From assembly GCF_016864195.1 (NCBI RefSeq), contig NZ_CP045202.1, forward strand, positions 1,519,001-1,583,000: a stretch of 64,000 bases of DNA, written 5' to 3'. A model generated the notes under the pieces. It ran no database searches. It saw only the letters and a program-made list of their open reading frames with translations, and was not told the origin of the DNA. This stretch comes from Dechloromonas sp. TW-R-39-2 (lineage in GTDB: Bacteria; Pseudomonadota; Gammaproteobacteria; Burkholderiales; Rhodocyclaceae). Positions 32,144 to 41,221 of the stretch are shown piece after piece; the first letter of the stretch is position 1, and every line of letters starts with the position of its first letter. A program made the position numbers and the translations under genes.

Positions 32144-33313
32144 TTAGTCTTTCTTCGCCGGGGCGGCAGCAGCCGGTGCTTCCTTGGCCGGTGCAGCCGC
32201 CGGTGCCGGTGCGCCCGGCTTTTCGCCCGGGCCATGCGGTGCCACCGGTGCACCCGGACGCAGCTTCATCAGATTGTCGATAATCACCTTGTCGCCAGCC
32301 TTCAGGCCGCCGAGGACGATCCAGTCCTTGCCGCGCCATTCGCCGAGCTGAACCGGACGCGGAGCAACCTTGTCTTCGGCGCCGGCCAGCATGACGATCG
32401 GACCTTGTTCGGTCTGGATCACGGCCGGTTGCGGAACGAGGAAGACGCCGTCGCGTTCGCCGGTGAGCAGGCGAATGCGGACGAACTGGCCGGGCAGCAA
32501 CTGATTGTCGGCATTATCAAATTCGGCACGCAATTGCTGGGTACCGAGCGTGGTATCGATATTGCTGGCCAGGAAATTCAGTTTGCCCGGATTCGGATAA
32601 ACCTCGCCATTCGGCAGGATCAGTTCAACGCCGGTCACGTTCTTGCTCGTCAGGCGGCTGTTCGGGAACTTGGCCAGATCGCTTTCGCCAAGGCTGAAGC
32701 GGACCCACAGCGGATTCATCTGGTAAATCGAGGTCAACAGGCTGTCGGCACCGATGCTGATCAGGTTGCCTTCCGACTTGGCGGCACGGCCGGTGGTGCC
32801 GCTGACCGGGGCGGTCACGGTCGTCCACGACAGATTCAGCTCAGCCTGGCGCAGTGCGGTCTGGGCAATTGCATTGGCCGAAACGGCGTCGTCGTAATCT
32901 TTCTGACTGATCGCCTTGGCTTCGATCAGGCCTTTCAGGCGGTTCATTTCACGGGCAGATTGCTCAGCCTTGGCCTTGGCATCGGCCAGGGCGATTTCAT
33001 ACGTTGAACGGTCGATCTGGAAAAGTGGCTGGCCGGCCTTGACGGTTTCGCCTTCCTGATAAAGACGCTTGACCAGAATGCCACCGACGCGGGCGCGGAC
33101 TTCGGTCTCGCGTGCGCCTTCGGTCTGGGCCATGATCTCGATCGAACTGGGCACGCGCTGCGGTTGTACTTCCAGCACGGTGACAGGCATCGGACCGCGC
33201 GGTGGGGCGGCCGGCGCTTTGTTGTCGGAGCAGCCGACCAGCACGGCGGCACCGAGTGCGGCGCTGATGATGAGCGAAAGAGTGCTACGGCGTGGCAGGT
33301 TTGCGACATTCAT
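32144..33313 (-). CDS. RND efflux periplasmic adaptor (MFP, AcrA/MexA-like lipoprotein)
   Basis: Membrane fusion protein that connects the RND pump with the outer-membrane channel. The protein has 389 residues with a lipobox (LVGC, Cys28), a barrel-sandwich/lipoyl domain (EVRARVGGILVKRLYQEGET), an alpha-hairpin (about 100-165) and beta-barrel domains. The C-terminus is a low-complexity Ala/Pro/Lys tail (PGEKPGAPAPAAAPAKEAPA). First gene of the operon; its promoter carries an AcrR-like operator (33343-33370). GGAG lies about 8 bases before the ATG. Confidence 0.94.
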   Translation of the reverse strand: MNVANLPRRSTLSLIISAALGAAVLVGCSDNKAPAAPPRGPMPVTVLEVQPQRVPSSIEIMAQTEGARETEVRARVGGILVKRLYQEGETVKAGQPLFQIDRSTYEIALADAKAKAEQSAREMNRLKGLIEAKAISQKDYDDAVSANAIAQTALRQAELNLSWTTVTAPVSGTTGRAAKSEGNLISIGADSLLTSIYQMNPLWVRFSLGESDLAKFPNSRLTSKNVTGVELILPNGEVYPNPGKLNFLASNIDTTLGTQQLRAEFDNADNQLLPGQFVRIRLLTGERDGVFLVPQPAVIQTEQGPIVMLAGAEDKVAPRPVQLGEWRGKDWIVLGGLKAGDKVIIDNLMKLRPGAPVAPHGPGEKPGAPAPAAAPAKEAPAAAAPAKKD

Positions 33314-33342
33314 GGGGATTACTCCAAACGTTGTTTTCGCTT

Positions 33343-33370
33343 ATTATATACATTCAGGGATGTATGTAAA
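33343..33370 (-). promoter_or_regulatory. efflux-operon promoter with embedded AcrR/TtgR-type operator
   Basis: On the minus strand -35 TTTACA (33365-33370) and a perfect -10 TATAAT (33343-33348) have a 16-base spacer. An imperfect palindrome with half-sites ATACAT and ATGTAT (core 33347-33368) fills the spacer and touches both boxes. It closely matches the known AcrR site type (TACATACAT, three bases, then TGAATGTAT). Binding by the divergent TetR protein should block polymerase directly. Confidence 0.8.
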
Positions 33371-33444
33371 TGTTTCGATAGTCATGCTGGTATGGCTTAA
33401 GATTTGAGCAAGCCTAGCTGAAATAGTGCTGCAGGGAGAAAAAA

Positions 33445-34062
33445 ATGGTCCGTAAAACCAAGGAAGAAGCGGAAAAAACCCGTAAACAGATTATCGATGC
33501 AGCGCGTGCCGTTTTTCATCAGCATGGCGTTGGCCGGTCGACTCTGGAGAAGATCGCTCAAGCTGCTGGCGTGACGCGCGGTGCGGTCTACTGGCATTTC
33601 AAGGACAAAGCGGAATTGTTCTTTGCCATGCGCGAAGATGTGTTCGTGCCGATGCACGAGCGGATCGACGCGATCCTGTTTTCAGAGAACTACGAAAATC
33701 CACTGGATGCCATCGAGGCGTCGCAGATCGAATTTTTCCGCGTGCTTGAAGATTGCCCGGTTGTCCGCGAAGTTTTTGAAATCATGATCCTGCGTTGCGA
33801 GTATGTCGCCGAGTTTGCCGGTGTCCAGGTTGAAGCCAATCGCCCGGCGCTTGAATATCTCGAACGTATTCAGCGGGTTTATTTCCGGGCCGCCGATAAG
33901 GGAACGTTACGCGCCGGACTTGATCCGGCGACCACCGCACGCGACACCTGGGCGTTTACCAGCGGTTTGTTGCACTTGTTGCTGGGTTGCAAGCTCGACA
34001 GCGAAATGGTTCGTCAGATTCCGCAGATGATTTCGACGCACATGGCGCTGCGTCGCTGCTGA
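33445..34062 (+). CDS. TetR-family repressor of the efflux operon (AcrR/TtgR-like)
   Basis: A 205-residue regulator. The N-terminal TetR helix-turn-helix lies at about 30-60 (RSTLEKIAQAAGVTRGAVYW, then HFKDKAELF), preceded by VRKTKEEAEKTRKQIIDAAR as in AcrR/TtgR. The C-terminal ligand domain belongs to the TetR_C_2/MAATS type. It is divergent from the MFP gene, and the operator between them fits its family. GGGAG precedes the ATG. It ends one base from the convergent diguanylate cyclase gene. Confidence 0.93.
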   Translation: MVRKTKEEAEKTRKQIIDAARAVFHQHGVGRSTLEKIAQAAGVTRGAVYWHFKDKAELFFAMREDVFVPMHERIDAILFSENYENPLDAIEASQIEFFRVLEDCPVVREVFEIMILRCEYVAEFAGVQVEANRPALEYLERIQRVYFRAADKGTLRAGLDPATTARDTWAFTSGLLHLLLGCKLDSEMVRQIPQMISTHMALRRC

Positions 34063-34063
34063 T

Positions 34064-36010
34064 TCAGTGGCTGCGGTTGGCTGCCAGTTCGATGCCGTCC
34101 CGACCGTTTTCCTTGGCGCGATAAAGCGCCTGGTCGGCGTGTTTGGTCAGCGTGACTTCATCCTCGCCATCCTCTGGGAAAACCGCCACGCCGAGGCTGC
34201 AGGAAATCCGCATTTCCAAACCGTCGACCGCGAAAGGCTGCCGCAAGGCGAGGCGGATTTTTTCGGCCAGGGCTGCCGCATCATTGGCATGACTCAGGCT
34301 GGGTAGCAAGATGATGAACTCGTCGCCACCGATCCGGCCGGCTGTGTCGGAGGCGCGGATCGATTCTTTCAGGCGATGAGCCACGGTTTGCAGCACGCGG
34401 TCGCCGACGGCGTGGCCGAAATGATCATTGATCGGCTTGAAGTTATCGAGATCGAGAAAGATCAGCCCGACTTGCTCGCCGTGCCGTTTGGCGCGCTCAA
34501 GCTCCAGTTGCAGGCGGTCGCTGAACAAGGCCCGGTTGGGCAAATCGGTTAGTGCATCGTGCTGGGCCATGTGGCGGATGCGTTCTTCACTGGCCTTGCG
34601 CTGGCTGATGTCGGAAATGGTGCCGATCATCCGCAGCGGTGTTCCATCGGCGTCGCGCTCGGCCACCATGCCGCGGAACAGGATCCATTTCCATGTTCCG
34701 TCATCGCAGCGAATCCGGTGTTCGATGACACAGGTGGCATCCCGGACTGGCGGGCCGGACAGGCATTGATCGATCGCCGCCATGACGTTCGTCCGTTCAT
34801 CCGGCGCCATGCGCTCGGTCCATTCATCGATGCTGTGAGCCGTGCCGGGCGGGCATCCGAGGATTTCATCCCAGCGTTGCGAGGTCAGGGCCTGGCGACT
34901 GTTCAGGTTCCAGTCCCACACGCCGTCACCCGCACCTTCGAGGGCAAAAGCCCAGCGCCGCTCGCTTTCACGCAGTTCATTGGTCATCGTTGCCGCCAGT
35001 GCGACAGCGCGGGCCTTGCCGCTGGCGAGCAGCCAGGCCAGCAGCGTCAGCAGGAAGCTGAGTGAAATGCCGGCCAGTGCAATCAACTGGGCGGCATCGC
35101 GCCCGAAGTGGTTTTTGAATTGCTCGCTGGCGCTCATGCTCAAGGTCCAGCTATGGCCGGCGATGACCAGGTATTCCTGTGCCTTGAGTGTGCTGTTTTG
35201 CGCGGCACGGTCGGGTTGTCCTGAACGGAAAAGCAGGGTGGCATCGGTGGCAATCACGCCATCGTGCAGGGTCAGGGAAAGTCCTGCCGCTTGTTCGCCA
35301 TAAAGGCTGGCCATCAGGTCGTTCAGCCGGAATGAGGCAAAAACCCAGCCGATCAGGGCGGCCCGGCGTTGATCGACGCTTTCGGTCGGCTGGTTGGGGG
35401 CGTAGATCGGGATGTACATGATGAAGCCGGGCTGAACGTCGGTATCGTTGTCCACCGCCAGCCTGACCTTGCCGGAAATGGCTGCCGTGCCCGAGTCGCG
35501 CGCTCTGGCCAGTGCTTCCCGGCGGATCGGATCTGACCAGGGATCGAATCCGGGATTGATCTGGTTGCGTCCGATATAGGGTTCACGCTGGATGACCGGG
35601 GTGTACATGTCGCGCGCGCCGTCCGGTTCGATGCGGTAATTGGCAAATCCGGCCTGGCGCATCGCGGCAATATGACTTTCCTTGCGGGCGGCGGTGACCA
35701 GTTCGGCAATCCCGATGGTCTGGACGCCGGAGAAATTGGCATCCAGGCGCAGGGCGTCGACATAATTGCGAAATACCTGGCGATTGATTGTGCCGGTTGC
35801 GGCGATCAAGCCCTGGACGCCGCGCAGCATCTGTTCGTAGGCGGCCATGCGTTGTTCGATCCGGCTGCCGGCATCGCGCAGGGCAAAATCAAAGCGTGAG
35901 CGCAACTCCTTGTCGGCGGCCTGCTGTTCGTGATTCCAGCTCAGCCAGGTGGTGCCGAGCGTCGCAACCAGTATCAGCCAGGGTAAGAGGATCAGGCGCC
36001 AGGAACGCAT
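34064..36010 (-). CDS. membrane diguanylate cyclase with CHASE, PAS and GGDEF domains
   Basis: Predicted c-di-GMP synthase, 648 residues from the ATG at 36010. A membrane helix at about 6-25 is followed by a periplasmic CHASE domain (about 60-225, with ANFSGVQTIGIAELV and YRIEPDGARDMYTPVIQREP), a second helix (about 300-325), a PAS domain (about 345-470) and a GGDEF domain (about 480-645). The active-site loop is intact GGDEF (561-565), and an inhibitory RxxD site (RASD, 552-555) lies at the correct distance, so an active, product-inhibited enzyme is expected. It starts 7 bases after the stop of a periplasmic binding protein. Confidence 0.92.
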   Translation of the reverse strand: MRSWRLILLPWLILVATLGTTWLSWNHEQQAADKELRSRFDFALRDAGSRIEQRMAAYEQMLRGVQGLIAATGTINRQVFRNYVDALRLDANFSGVQTIGIAELVTAARKESHIAAMRQAGFANYRIEPDGARDMYTPVIQREPYIGRNQINPGFDPWSDPIRREALARARDSGTAAISGKVRLAVDNDTDVQPGFIMYIPIYAPNQPTESVDQRRAALIGWVFASFRLNDLMASLYGEQAAGLSLTLHDGVIATDATLLFRSGQPDRAAQNSTLKAQEYLVIAGHSWTLSMSASEQFKNHFGRDAAQLIALAGISLSFLLTLLAWLLASGKARAVALAATMTNELRESERRWAFALEGAGDGVWDWNLNSRQALTSQRWDEILGCPPGTAHSIDEWTERMAPDERTNVMAAIDQCLSGPPVRDATCVIEHRIRCDDGTWKWILFRGMVAERDADGTPLRMIGTISDISQRKASEERIRHMAQHDALTDLPNRALFSDRLQLELERAKRHGEQVGLIFLDLDNFKPINDHFGHAVGDRVLQTVAHRLKESIRASDTAGRIGGDEFIILLPSLSHANDAAALAEKIRLALRQPFAVDGLEMRISCSLGVAVFPEDGEDEVTLTKHADQALYRAKENGRDGIELAANRSH

Positions 36011-36017
36011 GGTGGTT

Positions 36018-36833
36018 TCAGAAATTGACCAAGGCGGCGGCCAGGTCGGCCTTGAAGTATTTTTCGAATATTTTCCGGACGCTGCCGTCAGCCCGCATCG
36101 CATCGACCAGGGCTTTCCACTGCGCCTGTTCTGCCGCAGAAAGCGCCTTGTTCGACATGATCAGGCCATGCAGGACGGGCGGGTCGGGAAATTCGATGAT
36201 CTGGCTCTGGTCGCGGATATTGCGTTCTTCGAGTGCCGGATAATCGAAAGGTTCGATGATCATTCCCTGGATGTGGTTGAGCATCAAGGTCTGATACAGC
36301 GGAGACAGTCCGCCGGCCTGCGTGACGCGCCGGGCTTCGAGCAGGCGGTCGACCAGGATGTTGGCCGTTTCGCTGTAGCGGAAACTGCGGATGATGCCGA
36401 GTTGAAGCTTGTCGTTGCGTTCAAAATCGGCCAGCGTCCGAACGCCGCTGTCCTTGCGAACCAGCAGGTAATACTTGTTGGTGAAATACCAGGCGAAACC
36501 GGCGAAACGCTTGCGCTCCGGGTTGGTGATGCCGGAGAGGCTGAAATCGAGTGCGCCGGATTCGATCAATTGCCAGATACGGGCGCGTGGCATCAGGCTG
36601 ACCGTGACTTTGCAGCCGCTGCGCCGGATCAGTTCGTCGGAAAAATCCTTGTCGATGCCGCTATTGGTGTCGGCCGAATAGAGCAGGCCGTGGTCGTGCA
36701 GGGCGAGCGTGTAGCTGCGCGAGCAATCGGGGCCGGCTGCGCTGGCGCCAAGCGAAAGAGCCAGCAGCGCTGCACCGAGGAGCGGGCGAACCAGGCGCTT
36801 CGCAGTCAGAAAGCAGATCGTCACGGTGAACAC
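36018..36833 (-). CDS. periplasmic substrate-binding protein paired with the diguanylate cyclase
   Basis: An exported family 3 binding protein of about 271 residues. The signal peptide hydrophobic core is VRPLLGAALLALSLGASAAG. The mature domain shows YTLALHDHGLLYSADTNSGI, SGALDFSLSGITNPERKRFA and RSFRYSETANILVDRLLEAR. The start is uncertain: GTG at 36833, or the GTG three codons later with an AAGG at suitable distance. No transporter genes adjoin it; it is the first gene of a two-gene unit with the CHASE-PAS-GGDEF protein, suggesting ligand presentation to the sensor rather than uptake (inference). Confidence 0.8.
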   Translation of the reverse strand: MFTVTICFLTAKRLVRPLLGAALLALSLGASAAGPDCSRSYTLALHDHGLLYSADTNSGIDKDFSDELIRRSGCKVTVSLMPRARIWQLIESGALDFSLSGITNPERKRFAGFAWYFTNKYYLLVRKDSGVRTLADFERNDKLQLGIIRSFRYSETANILVDRLLEARRVTQAGGLSPLYQTLMLNHIQGMIIEPFDYPALEERNIRDQSQIIEFPDPPVLHGLIMSNKALSAAEQAQWKALVDAMRADGSVRKIFEKYFKADLAAALVNF

Positions 36834-36934
36834 CTTTCACGGGCCGAAAACAGGGTGAGTCATGGAGGCGTTGCTTAAGTATCCATGAGCCTTGCCGGGC
36901 GCGTCAATTGGCGATTTCCCTTGTTTCGGGCGGT

Positions 36935-38272
36935 TCAGCGAAGGCGGTCGAGGTCGGCCCGGTTTTTTTCGTCAGCATAAATGCCGGTGGCAATCGGCTG
37001 GCTGGAGGCAAAGCAAGTGAGTTCAACGTTCGCCAGCGTTTTTGCCTTGTGCAGCACGTCGACCGCGCAACGTCCGAAAACATGTTCGATGGTTGCCAGC
37101 AGATTGCGGGCGTACGGTGTTTCCAGCTTGCCGTCGAGGATCAGGTTGGCCAGCAATACGCCATCCGGTGCCATGACGCGGCGTGTCGCGCGCCAGAACT
37201 CCTGGGTGACGAGGTGGCTGGGGATCGAGGTGTGCGAACTGAAAACGTCGACCACGACGGCATCGAAACGCTGGTCTGTCGTGGCGATGAAGCGTCGGGC
37301 ATCATCCACGATGAACTCGCCGCGTGCGGCTTCGTGCAGGAAGTGTTTTTCGGCAATCTCGCGGATAGCCGGGTCGATATCGACGTAGGTGTAGTGGTTG
37401 AGCGGCTCGCGGTGCGACAGCGTGAAACCGCCGGCGCCGAGGACGAGGATGCGTTTGTCCCTGAAGCCCAGGTCGTCGAGCAGGATCTGGCGCAGATGTC
37501 GGATATAGCGCGTGTAGTTGGGTGGCTCGCTGTCGTCGATCAGCGAGGCGGCCGATTGATTGACCCAGAAAGCGCGCGGATTTTGCTGTTTTGGCAGGTC
37601 GACCGGGCTGATCGTGTAATCGGCATAGGCCGTGTCGGCGGTGACCGGCTGCTGGATGTTGAAGCCGATGGCGAGTGCCGCGGTCAACGCTGCCGCCAGG
37701 GCAAATTTCGGCTTTCCACGTTCGAGCAGCCCGGCGCCGATCAGCAGGCACAGCGTACAGGCCAGGATGGCGGCAGAGACGCCGAGCCATTGCATGACGA
37801 GCAGCGACAGGCTGAGTGAGCCGAGGAAGGAGCCGAGTGTGGACCAGTAAAGCGCCGTGCCGCTGGCTTCGCCGGTTCGGGCGTGCTGCATCAGGTTGGT
37901 CAGGATGGGCACGGTCTGGCCGAGCAGCCAGGCGAGCGGGCAGAGGATGCCGCCGATGAAAAACAGGTAAGCGACGAGTACCGGTTGCAGGTGGGCAAAC
38001 AGCCAGTCGACGCTGATGCTGGCCAGGCCTAGTCCGGCCAGTAGTGCAGCGATCAGGAAATTGCGTCCGACGATGGCGCTGTAGTTGCCGGTAACGCGCG
38101 CCCCGGCGGCGTAACCGAGGGCCAGCGCAAGCAGGAAGAAGCCGATGGTTGGTGCGGTGACAATGATCGAACTGCCGATGTGCGGAAGCAGCCGGCGCAG
38201 CGCAATGACTTCGGCGCCGAGCGAGCAGAATCCCTCGATGAAGACGATGGCGTAGATCAGGCGGGGCGACAT
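36935..38272 (-). CDS. membrane-bound spermidine-synthase-like protein
   Basis: A 445-residue protein fusing a multi-helix membrane domain (about residues 1-220, e.g. APTIGFFLLALALGYAAGAR) to a cytosolic SAM/aminopropyltransferase-like Rossmann domain (from about 265). The latter has RILVLGAGGFTLSHREP, YVDIDPAIREIAEKHF and VDDARRFIATTDQRFDAVVV, matching the spermidine synthase fold. The substrate is unknown; membrane-fused SpeE-like proteins are rarely characterised. The ATG at 38272 overlaps the rarD stop by one base; longer in-frame reading upstream is antisense-like and rejected. Confidence 0.8.
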   Translation of the reverse strand: MSPRLIYAIVFIEGFCSLGAEVIALRRLLPHIGSSIIVTAPTIGFFLLALALGYAAGARVTGNYSAIVGRNFLIAALLAGLGLASISVDWLFAHLQPVLVAYLFFIGGILCPLAWLLGQTVPILTNLMQHARTGEASGTALYWSTLGSFLGSLSLSLLVMQWLGVSAAILACTLCLLIGAGLLERGKPKFALAAALTAALAIGFNIQQPVTADTAYADYTISPVDLPKQQNPRAFWVNQSAASLIDDSEPPNYTRYIRHLRQILLDDLGFRDKRILVLGAGGFTLSHREPLNHYTYVDIDPAIREIAEKHFLHEAARGEFIVDDARRFIATTDQRFDAVVVDVFSSHTSIPSHLVTQEFWRATRRVMAPDGVLLANLILDGKLETPYARNLLATIEHVFGRCAVDVLHKAKTLANVELTCFASSQPIATGIYADEKNRADLDRLR

Positions 38273-39159
38273 CAGCCGAGCTTCCTGTATTTCTGCCAGG
38301 CGCTCCAGCTGAAGAAAAACAGGCCGATCCAGATCAGGCCGAAACTGATCAGCCGCGCACTTTGCATCGGCTCGCCGAACACCCAGACGGCGGTGAGGAA
38401 TTGCATCGTCGGGTTGATGTACATCAGCATGCCGACCGTGGCCAGGTCGAGTCGTTGCGTCGCGGCGGCGAAAGCCATCAGCGGTAGCGCGGTCAGAATT
38501 CCGGCGCCGACCAGCAATAGCGCGGTCGACGTGTCCGCTGTGACAAAAACGCTGTGGCCCTGCTGGCTTTGCCACAGCGTATACAGCAGGCAGACCGGCA
38601 GCATCGCCAGGGTTTCGAGCCATAGTCCGGACAAGGCATCGACCGGCACTTGCTTGCGCACCAGCCCGTAGGTGCCGAAGGTGGCGGCCAGAATCAACGA
38701 GACCCAGGGCAGGCTGCCGAGCGTGATGATTTCATTGCCGATGGCGGCCAGGGCCAGCCCGACTGAAATCCACTCCAGCCGGTTCAGTCTTTCCTTGAGG
38801 ACAGCGAGGCCGAGCAGCACATTGACCAGCGGTGTCAGAAAATAGCCGAGGCTGGAGGCAACGACTTGCTGGTTGGCCACGGCCCACAGGAAAACCAGCC
38901 AGTTGCTGCCGACCAGCAGGGCGGCCAGGGCGAGCATGGCGAACTGTCGGGGTTGGCGGAAAACGGCGCGGACCTTGCCCCAGTTGCCGCGCAGCGAAAG
39001 CAGCAGGCCGACAAAAAGGCAGGCCCAGACGGCGCGGTTCGACAGTACATCCATCGGCGAAACATGCGCCAGCTGGCGAAAGAAGAGCGGGAAAAAGCCC
39101 CAGATGCCGTAGGCCAGCAGACCGAAGCCGATGCCGGCCAGATGGGTTTTCGAATTCAC
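38272..39159 (-). CDS. rarD: RarD family EamA transporter
   Basis: Inner-membrane DMT-superfamily protein, 295 residues with about ten helices. RarD hallmarks are GIGFGLLAYGIWGFFPLFFR near the start and ANQQVVASSLGYFLTPLVNV in the middle. RarD is named for chloramphenicol sensitivity, but its natural substrate is unknown. The start is a GTG (39157-39159). The stop overlaps the ATG of the spermidine-synthase-like gene by one base. Confidence 0.92.
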   Translation of the reverse strand: MNSKTHLAGIGFGLLAYGIWGFFPLFFRQLAHVSPMDVLSNRAVWACLFVGLLLSLRGNWGKVRAVFRQPRQFAMLALAALLVGSNWLVFLWAVANQQVVASSLGYFLTPLVNVLLGLAVLKERLNRLEWISVGLALAAIGNEIITLGSLPWVSLILAATFGTYGLVRKQVPVDALSGLWLETLAMLPVCLLYTLWQSQQGHSVFVTADTSTALLLVGAGILTALPLMAFAAATQRLDLATVGMLMYINPTMQFLTAVWVFGEPMQSARLISFGLIWIGLFFFSWSAWQKYRKLG

Positions 39160-39171
39160 GGCGTTGCCGGC

Positions 39172-39858
39172 CTAGTCGCGCAGTACGGCCAGGGCCGGCG
39201 AGGCGTAGTCGCGCCGGTAGAGAATGATCAGGACGCCGATGGCCAGCGCACCGAGCAGGGCGGGGTGGAGCAGCCAGCCCGATCCGGCCAGCCCGAAATA
39301 GTAGGCGCGGATGCCGCGATTGAAGTCGTCGCCGGCCAGGTTATTGGCACCGGCAACTCGCTGTGCGTAAGCATCGATTTTTGGATCGCCTTGCTGCCCC
39401 ATCGGCGCGGCGCCCACCAGGATCGAGAGCAGATTGAACTGGCGCAGCGACCAGGTGAATTTGAAGTAGGCAAACACAAAGCTGGCGAGCAGCAACATCA
39501 GCTTGATTTCAAGCAGTTCGCGATTGCCCGCGCCGCCGAAAGGCAGTTCGGCGGTGACGCTGATCAGCTTGTCGGCGGCGCCCAGTGCCGCCACCATGCC
39601 GGCGATGATGTAGATCGTCGTGTTGGCATAAAAGGAAACGCTGGTCATCAAATTGCCGATCAGCGTTGAATCCATCACTCGCGTATCGCGCGCCAGCATC
39701 TGGTAAGCCCACTGCAGGCGAAAGTTCCGGCTGGTGCCGATCAGCCCCTTGGCGCCCCAGCGGCTATGTTCGGAAAACCAGCCGTAACCGGCCCAGCTGC
39801 CAAAGAAAATGGCCAGCGAAAGCCAGTCGACCGCAGAAAGGTGAGGAAGTGCATGCAT
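39172..39858 (-). CDS. DUF599 membrane protein
   Basis: A 228-residue inner-membrane protein of the DUF599 family with four predicted helices (about 10-25, 73-93, 115-135 and 190-215). It starts MHALPHLSAVDWLSLAIFF and has the family-typical RDTRVMDSTLIGNLMTSVSF and FAYFKFTWSLRQFNLLSILV. Function unknown. It lies 12 bases upstream of rarD in the same direction. Confidence 0.88.
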   Translation of the reverse strand: MHALPHLSAVDWLSLAIFFGSWAGYGWFSEHSRWGAKGLIGTSRNFRLQWAYQMLARDTRVMDSTLIGNLMTSVSFYANTTIYIIAGMVAALGAADKLISVTAELPFGGAGNRELLEIKLMLLLASFVFAYFKFTWSLRQFNLLSILVGAAPMGQQGDPKIDAYAQRVAGANNLAGDDFNRGIRAYYFGLAGSGWLLHPALLGALAIGVLIILYRRDYASPALAVLRD

Positions 39859-39906
39859 GGCCGGCAGTGTGCCACAAGGCAGGCAGGCCGCGCAGCCCGT
39901 TTCGGT

Positions 39907-40755
39907 TCAGCGTGGGCGCTCCTTGCCGCCGATGACCAGTGCAATGCCGCCAAGAATTGCCGCCGAACTCAGGGCCAGAGACCAGCTGACCGTCTCGCCG
40001 AGAAAGAGGATGCCGCCAAGAGCGGCGAGCACTGGCACGCTCAGTTGCACCGTGGCCGCGTGGGTTGCAGCCAGGCCCGGCAATACGGCATACCACAGTG
40101 CGTAACCGAGGCCGGAAGCCAGGCCGCCCGAGGCCAGGGCATAGATCACGCCAGCACTGTCGAGGCGGGCCAGCGGCAGTGTGGCCAGGCTGAGCAGGGC
40201 GGCAAACGGCAGGGTACGCAGGAAGTTGCCGGCCGTCGCCAGGGTCGGGTTGCCCAGCCGCTTGCCGAGCAGGGAGTAAATTCCCCAAGCCACGCCGGCG
40301 CTTAGCATCAGGGCCGCACTGTCGGGGGGCGGTGCGCTTAGTCCCGGGGTCAGCAGGGCCAGCAGGCCGCTGACGGCCAGTCCCAGCCCGGCCATTTGCC
40401 AGCCATGCAAACGCTCGCCGCGCCACAGGCCGACGCCAATCATCGTTACCTGCACGGCCCCGAACAGCAGTAAGGCGCCGGTCGCGGTCGGCAACTGGAT
40501 GTAGGCATAAGAAAAACCGGCGGCGTAGATGAAGAGTGCCGTTGCTGCCGCCCAGCTGCCGCCAGCCGGACCGGCCGGGCCGCGCCAGCGGACGATCAGC
40601 CAGAGCACCAGCGCCCCGCTGGCCAGGCGCAAGCCGGTAAAGCTGCCGGCATCGATGCCGCTTGTTTTCAGCGCCAGTCGGCAGAGTAGCGAATTGGCGG
40701 CAAAAGCCGTCATGGCCAGGGCAACCAGAAAAATCAGGCGTCGGTGATGCGGCAT
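39907..40755 (-). CDS. EamA-type (DMT) exporter
   Basis: A 282-residue ten-helix transporter with two EamA repeats: LALKTSGIDAGSFTGLRLAS in the first and ALAAGVAWGIYSLLGKRLG-like residues (around 150-170) in the second, plus TVQLSVPVLAALGGILFLGE near the end. It is the third DMT-superfamily protein in the window, distinct in sequence from rarD and from 25782-26654. It begins the minus-strand cluster DMT-DUF599-rarD-SpeE-like, all closely spaced and so possibly one operon. Confidence 0.85.
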   Translation of the reverse strand: MPHHRRLIFLVALAMTAFAANSLLCRLALKTSGIDAGSFTGLRLASGALVLWLIVRWRGPAGPAGGSWAAATALFIYAAGFSYAYIQLPTATGALLLFGAVQVTMIGVGLWRGERLHGWQMAGLGLAVSGLLALLTPGLSAPPPDSAALMLSAGVAWGIYSLLGKRLGNPTLATAGNFLRTLPFAALLSLATLPLARLDSAGVIYALASGGLASGLGYALWYAVLPGLAATHAATVQLSVPVLAALGGILFLGETVSWSLALSSAAILGGIALVIGGKERPR

Positions 40756-40992
40756 GGCGAAAATCCTTGGCTAGTGTGGCGGTCAAATCCTGAAGGTTGT
40801 GCGCGGAACAGTGCCATCAAGGCTGGCAATATCCTTCGGTCAAGGCCGTGTCGAATTTGTGAAGATACAGATATTCGGGGGTTTGTGAGTTACATCCTGT
40901 TTTGTGTCGAGTATCAAATCTTTTGCAGCAAGACCGGTTTAGTATTTCCGGGTTGATTGAAAGTCTCCTCTGCCGGATATTCAAAGCACCCG

Positions 40993-41217
40993 ATGGCCAA
41001 GAAATTTCCCCTCCATCCCAAACACCCTGAACGCATTTGCTGGGGGTGCGATAAATATTGCCCGACCAAGGATCTGCAGTGTGGAAATGGTTCGGGACGT
41101 ACCCAGCATCCGGCTGAAATGCTGGGGGACGACTGGTACCTGTGGGGCGATTGGGGCATCGAGGATGCCCCGGACCCAACGGCAGATTCCTCCGCCACCG
41201 ATACGCCAAAAGCCTGA
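40993..41217 (+). CDS. DUF3079 small cysteine-containing protein
   Basis: A 74-residue cytosolic protein of the DUF3079 family, function unknown. The core KKFPLHPKHPERICWGCDKY continues with CPTKDLQCGNGSGRTQHP, so four cysteines (C-x2-C-x3-C-x6-C spacing approximately) could bind a metal such as zinc. The ATG at 40993 begins the family motif; an in-frame TTG at 40957 would add 12 unrelated residues. It stands alone between two minus-strand genes. Confidence 0.85.
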   Translation: MAKKFPLHPKHPERICWGCDKYCPTKDLQCGNGSGRTQHPAEMLGDDWYLWGDWGIEDAPDPTADSSATDTPKA

Positions 41218-41221
41218 GCAT

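Noticed and set aside
38273..38623. N-terminal extension of the spermidine-synthase-like protein
   Set aside because: The extra 117 residues overlap rarD in another frame and look like a shadow; the ATG at 38272 puts a membrane helix at the N-terminus.
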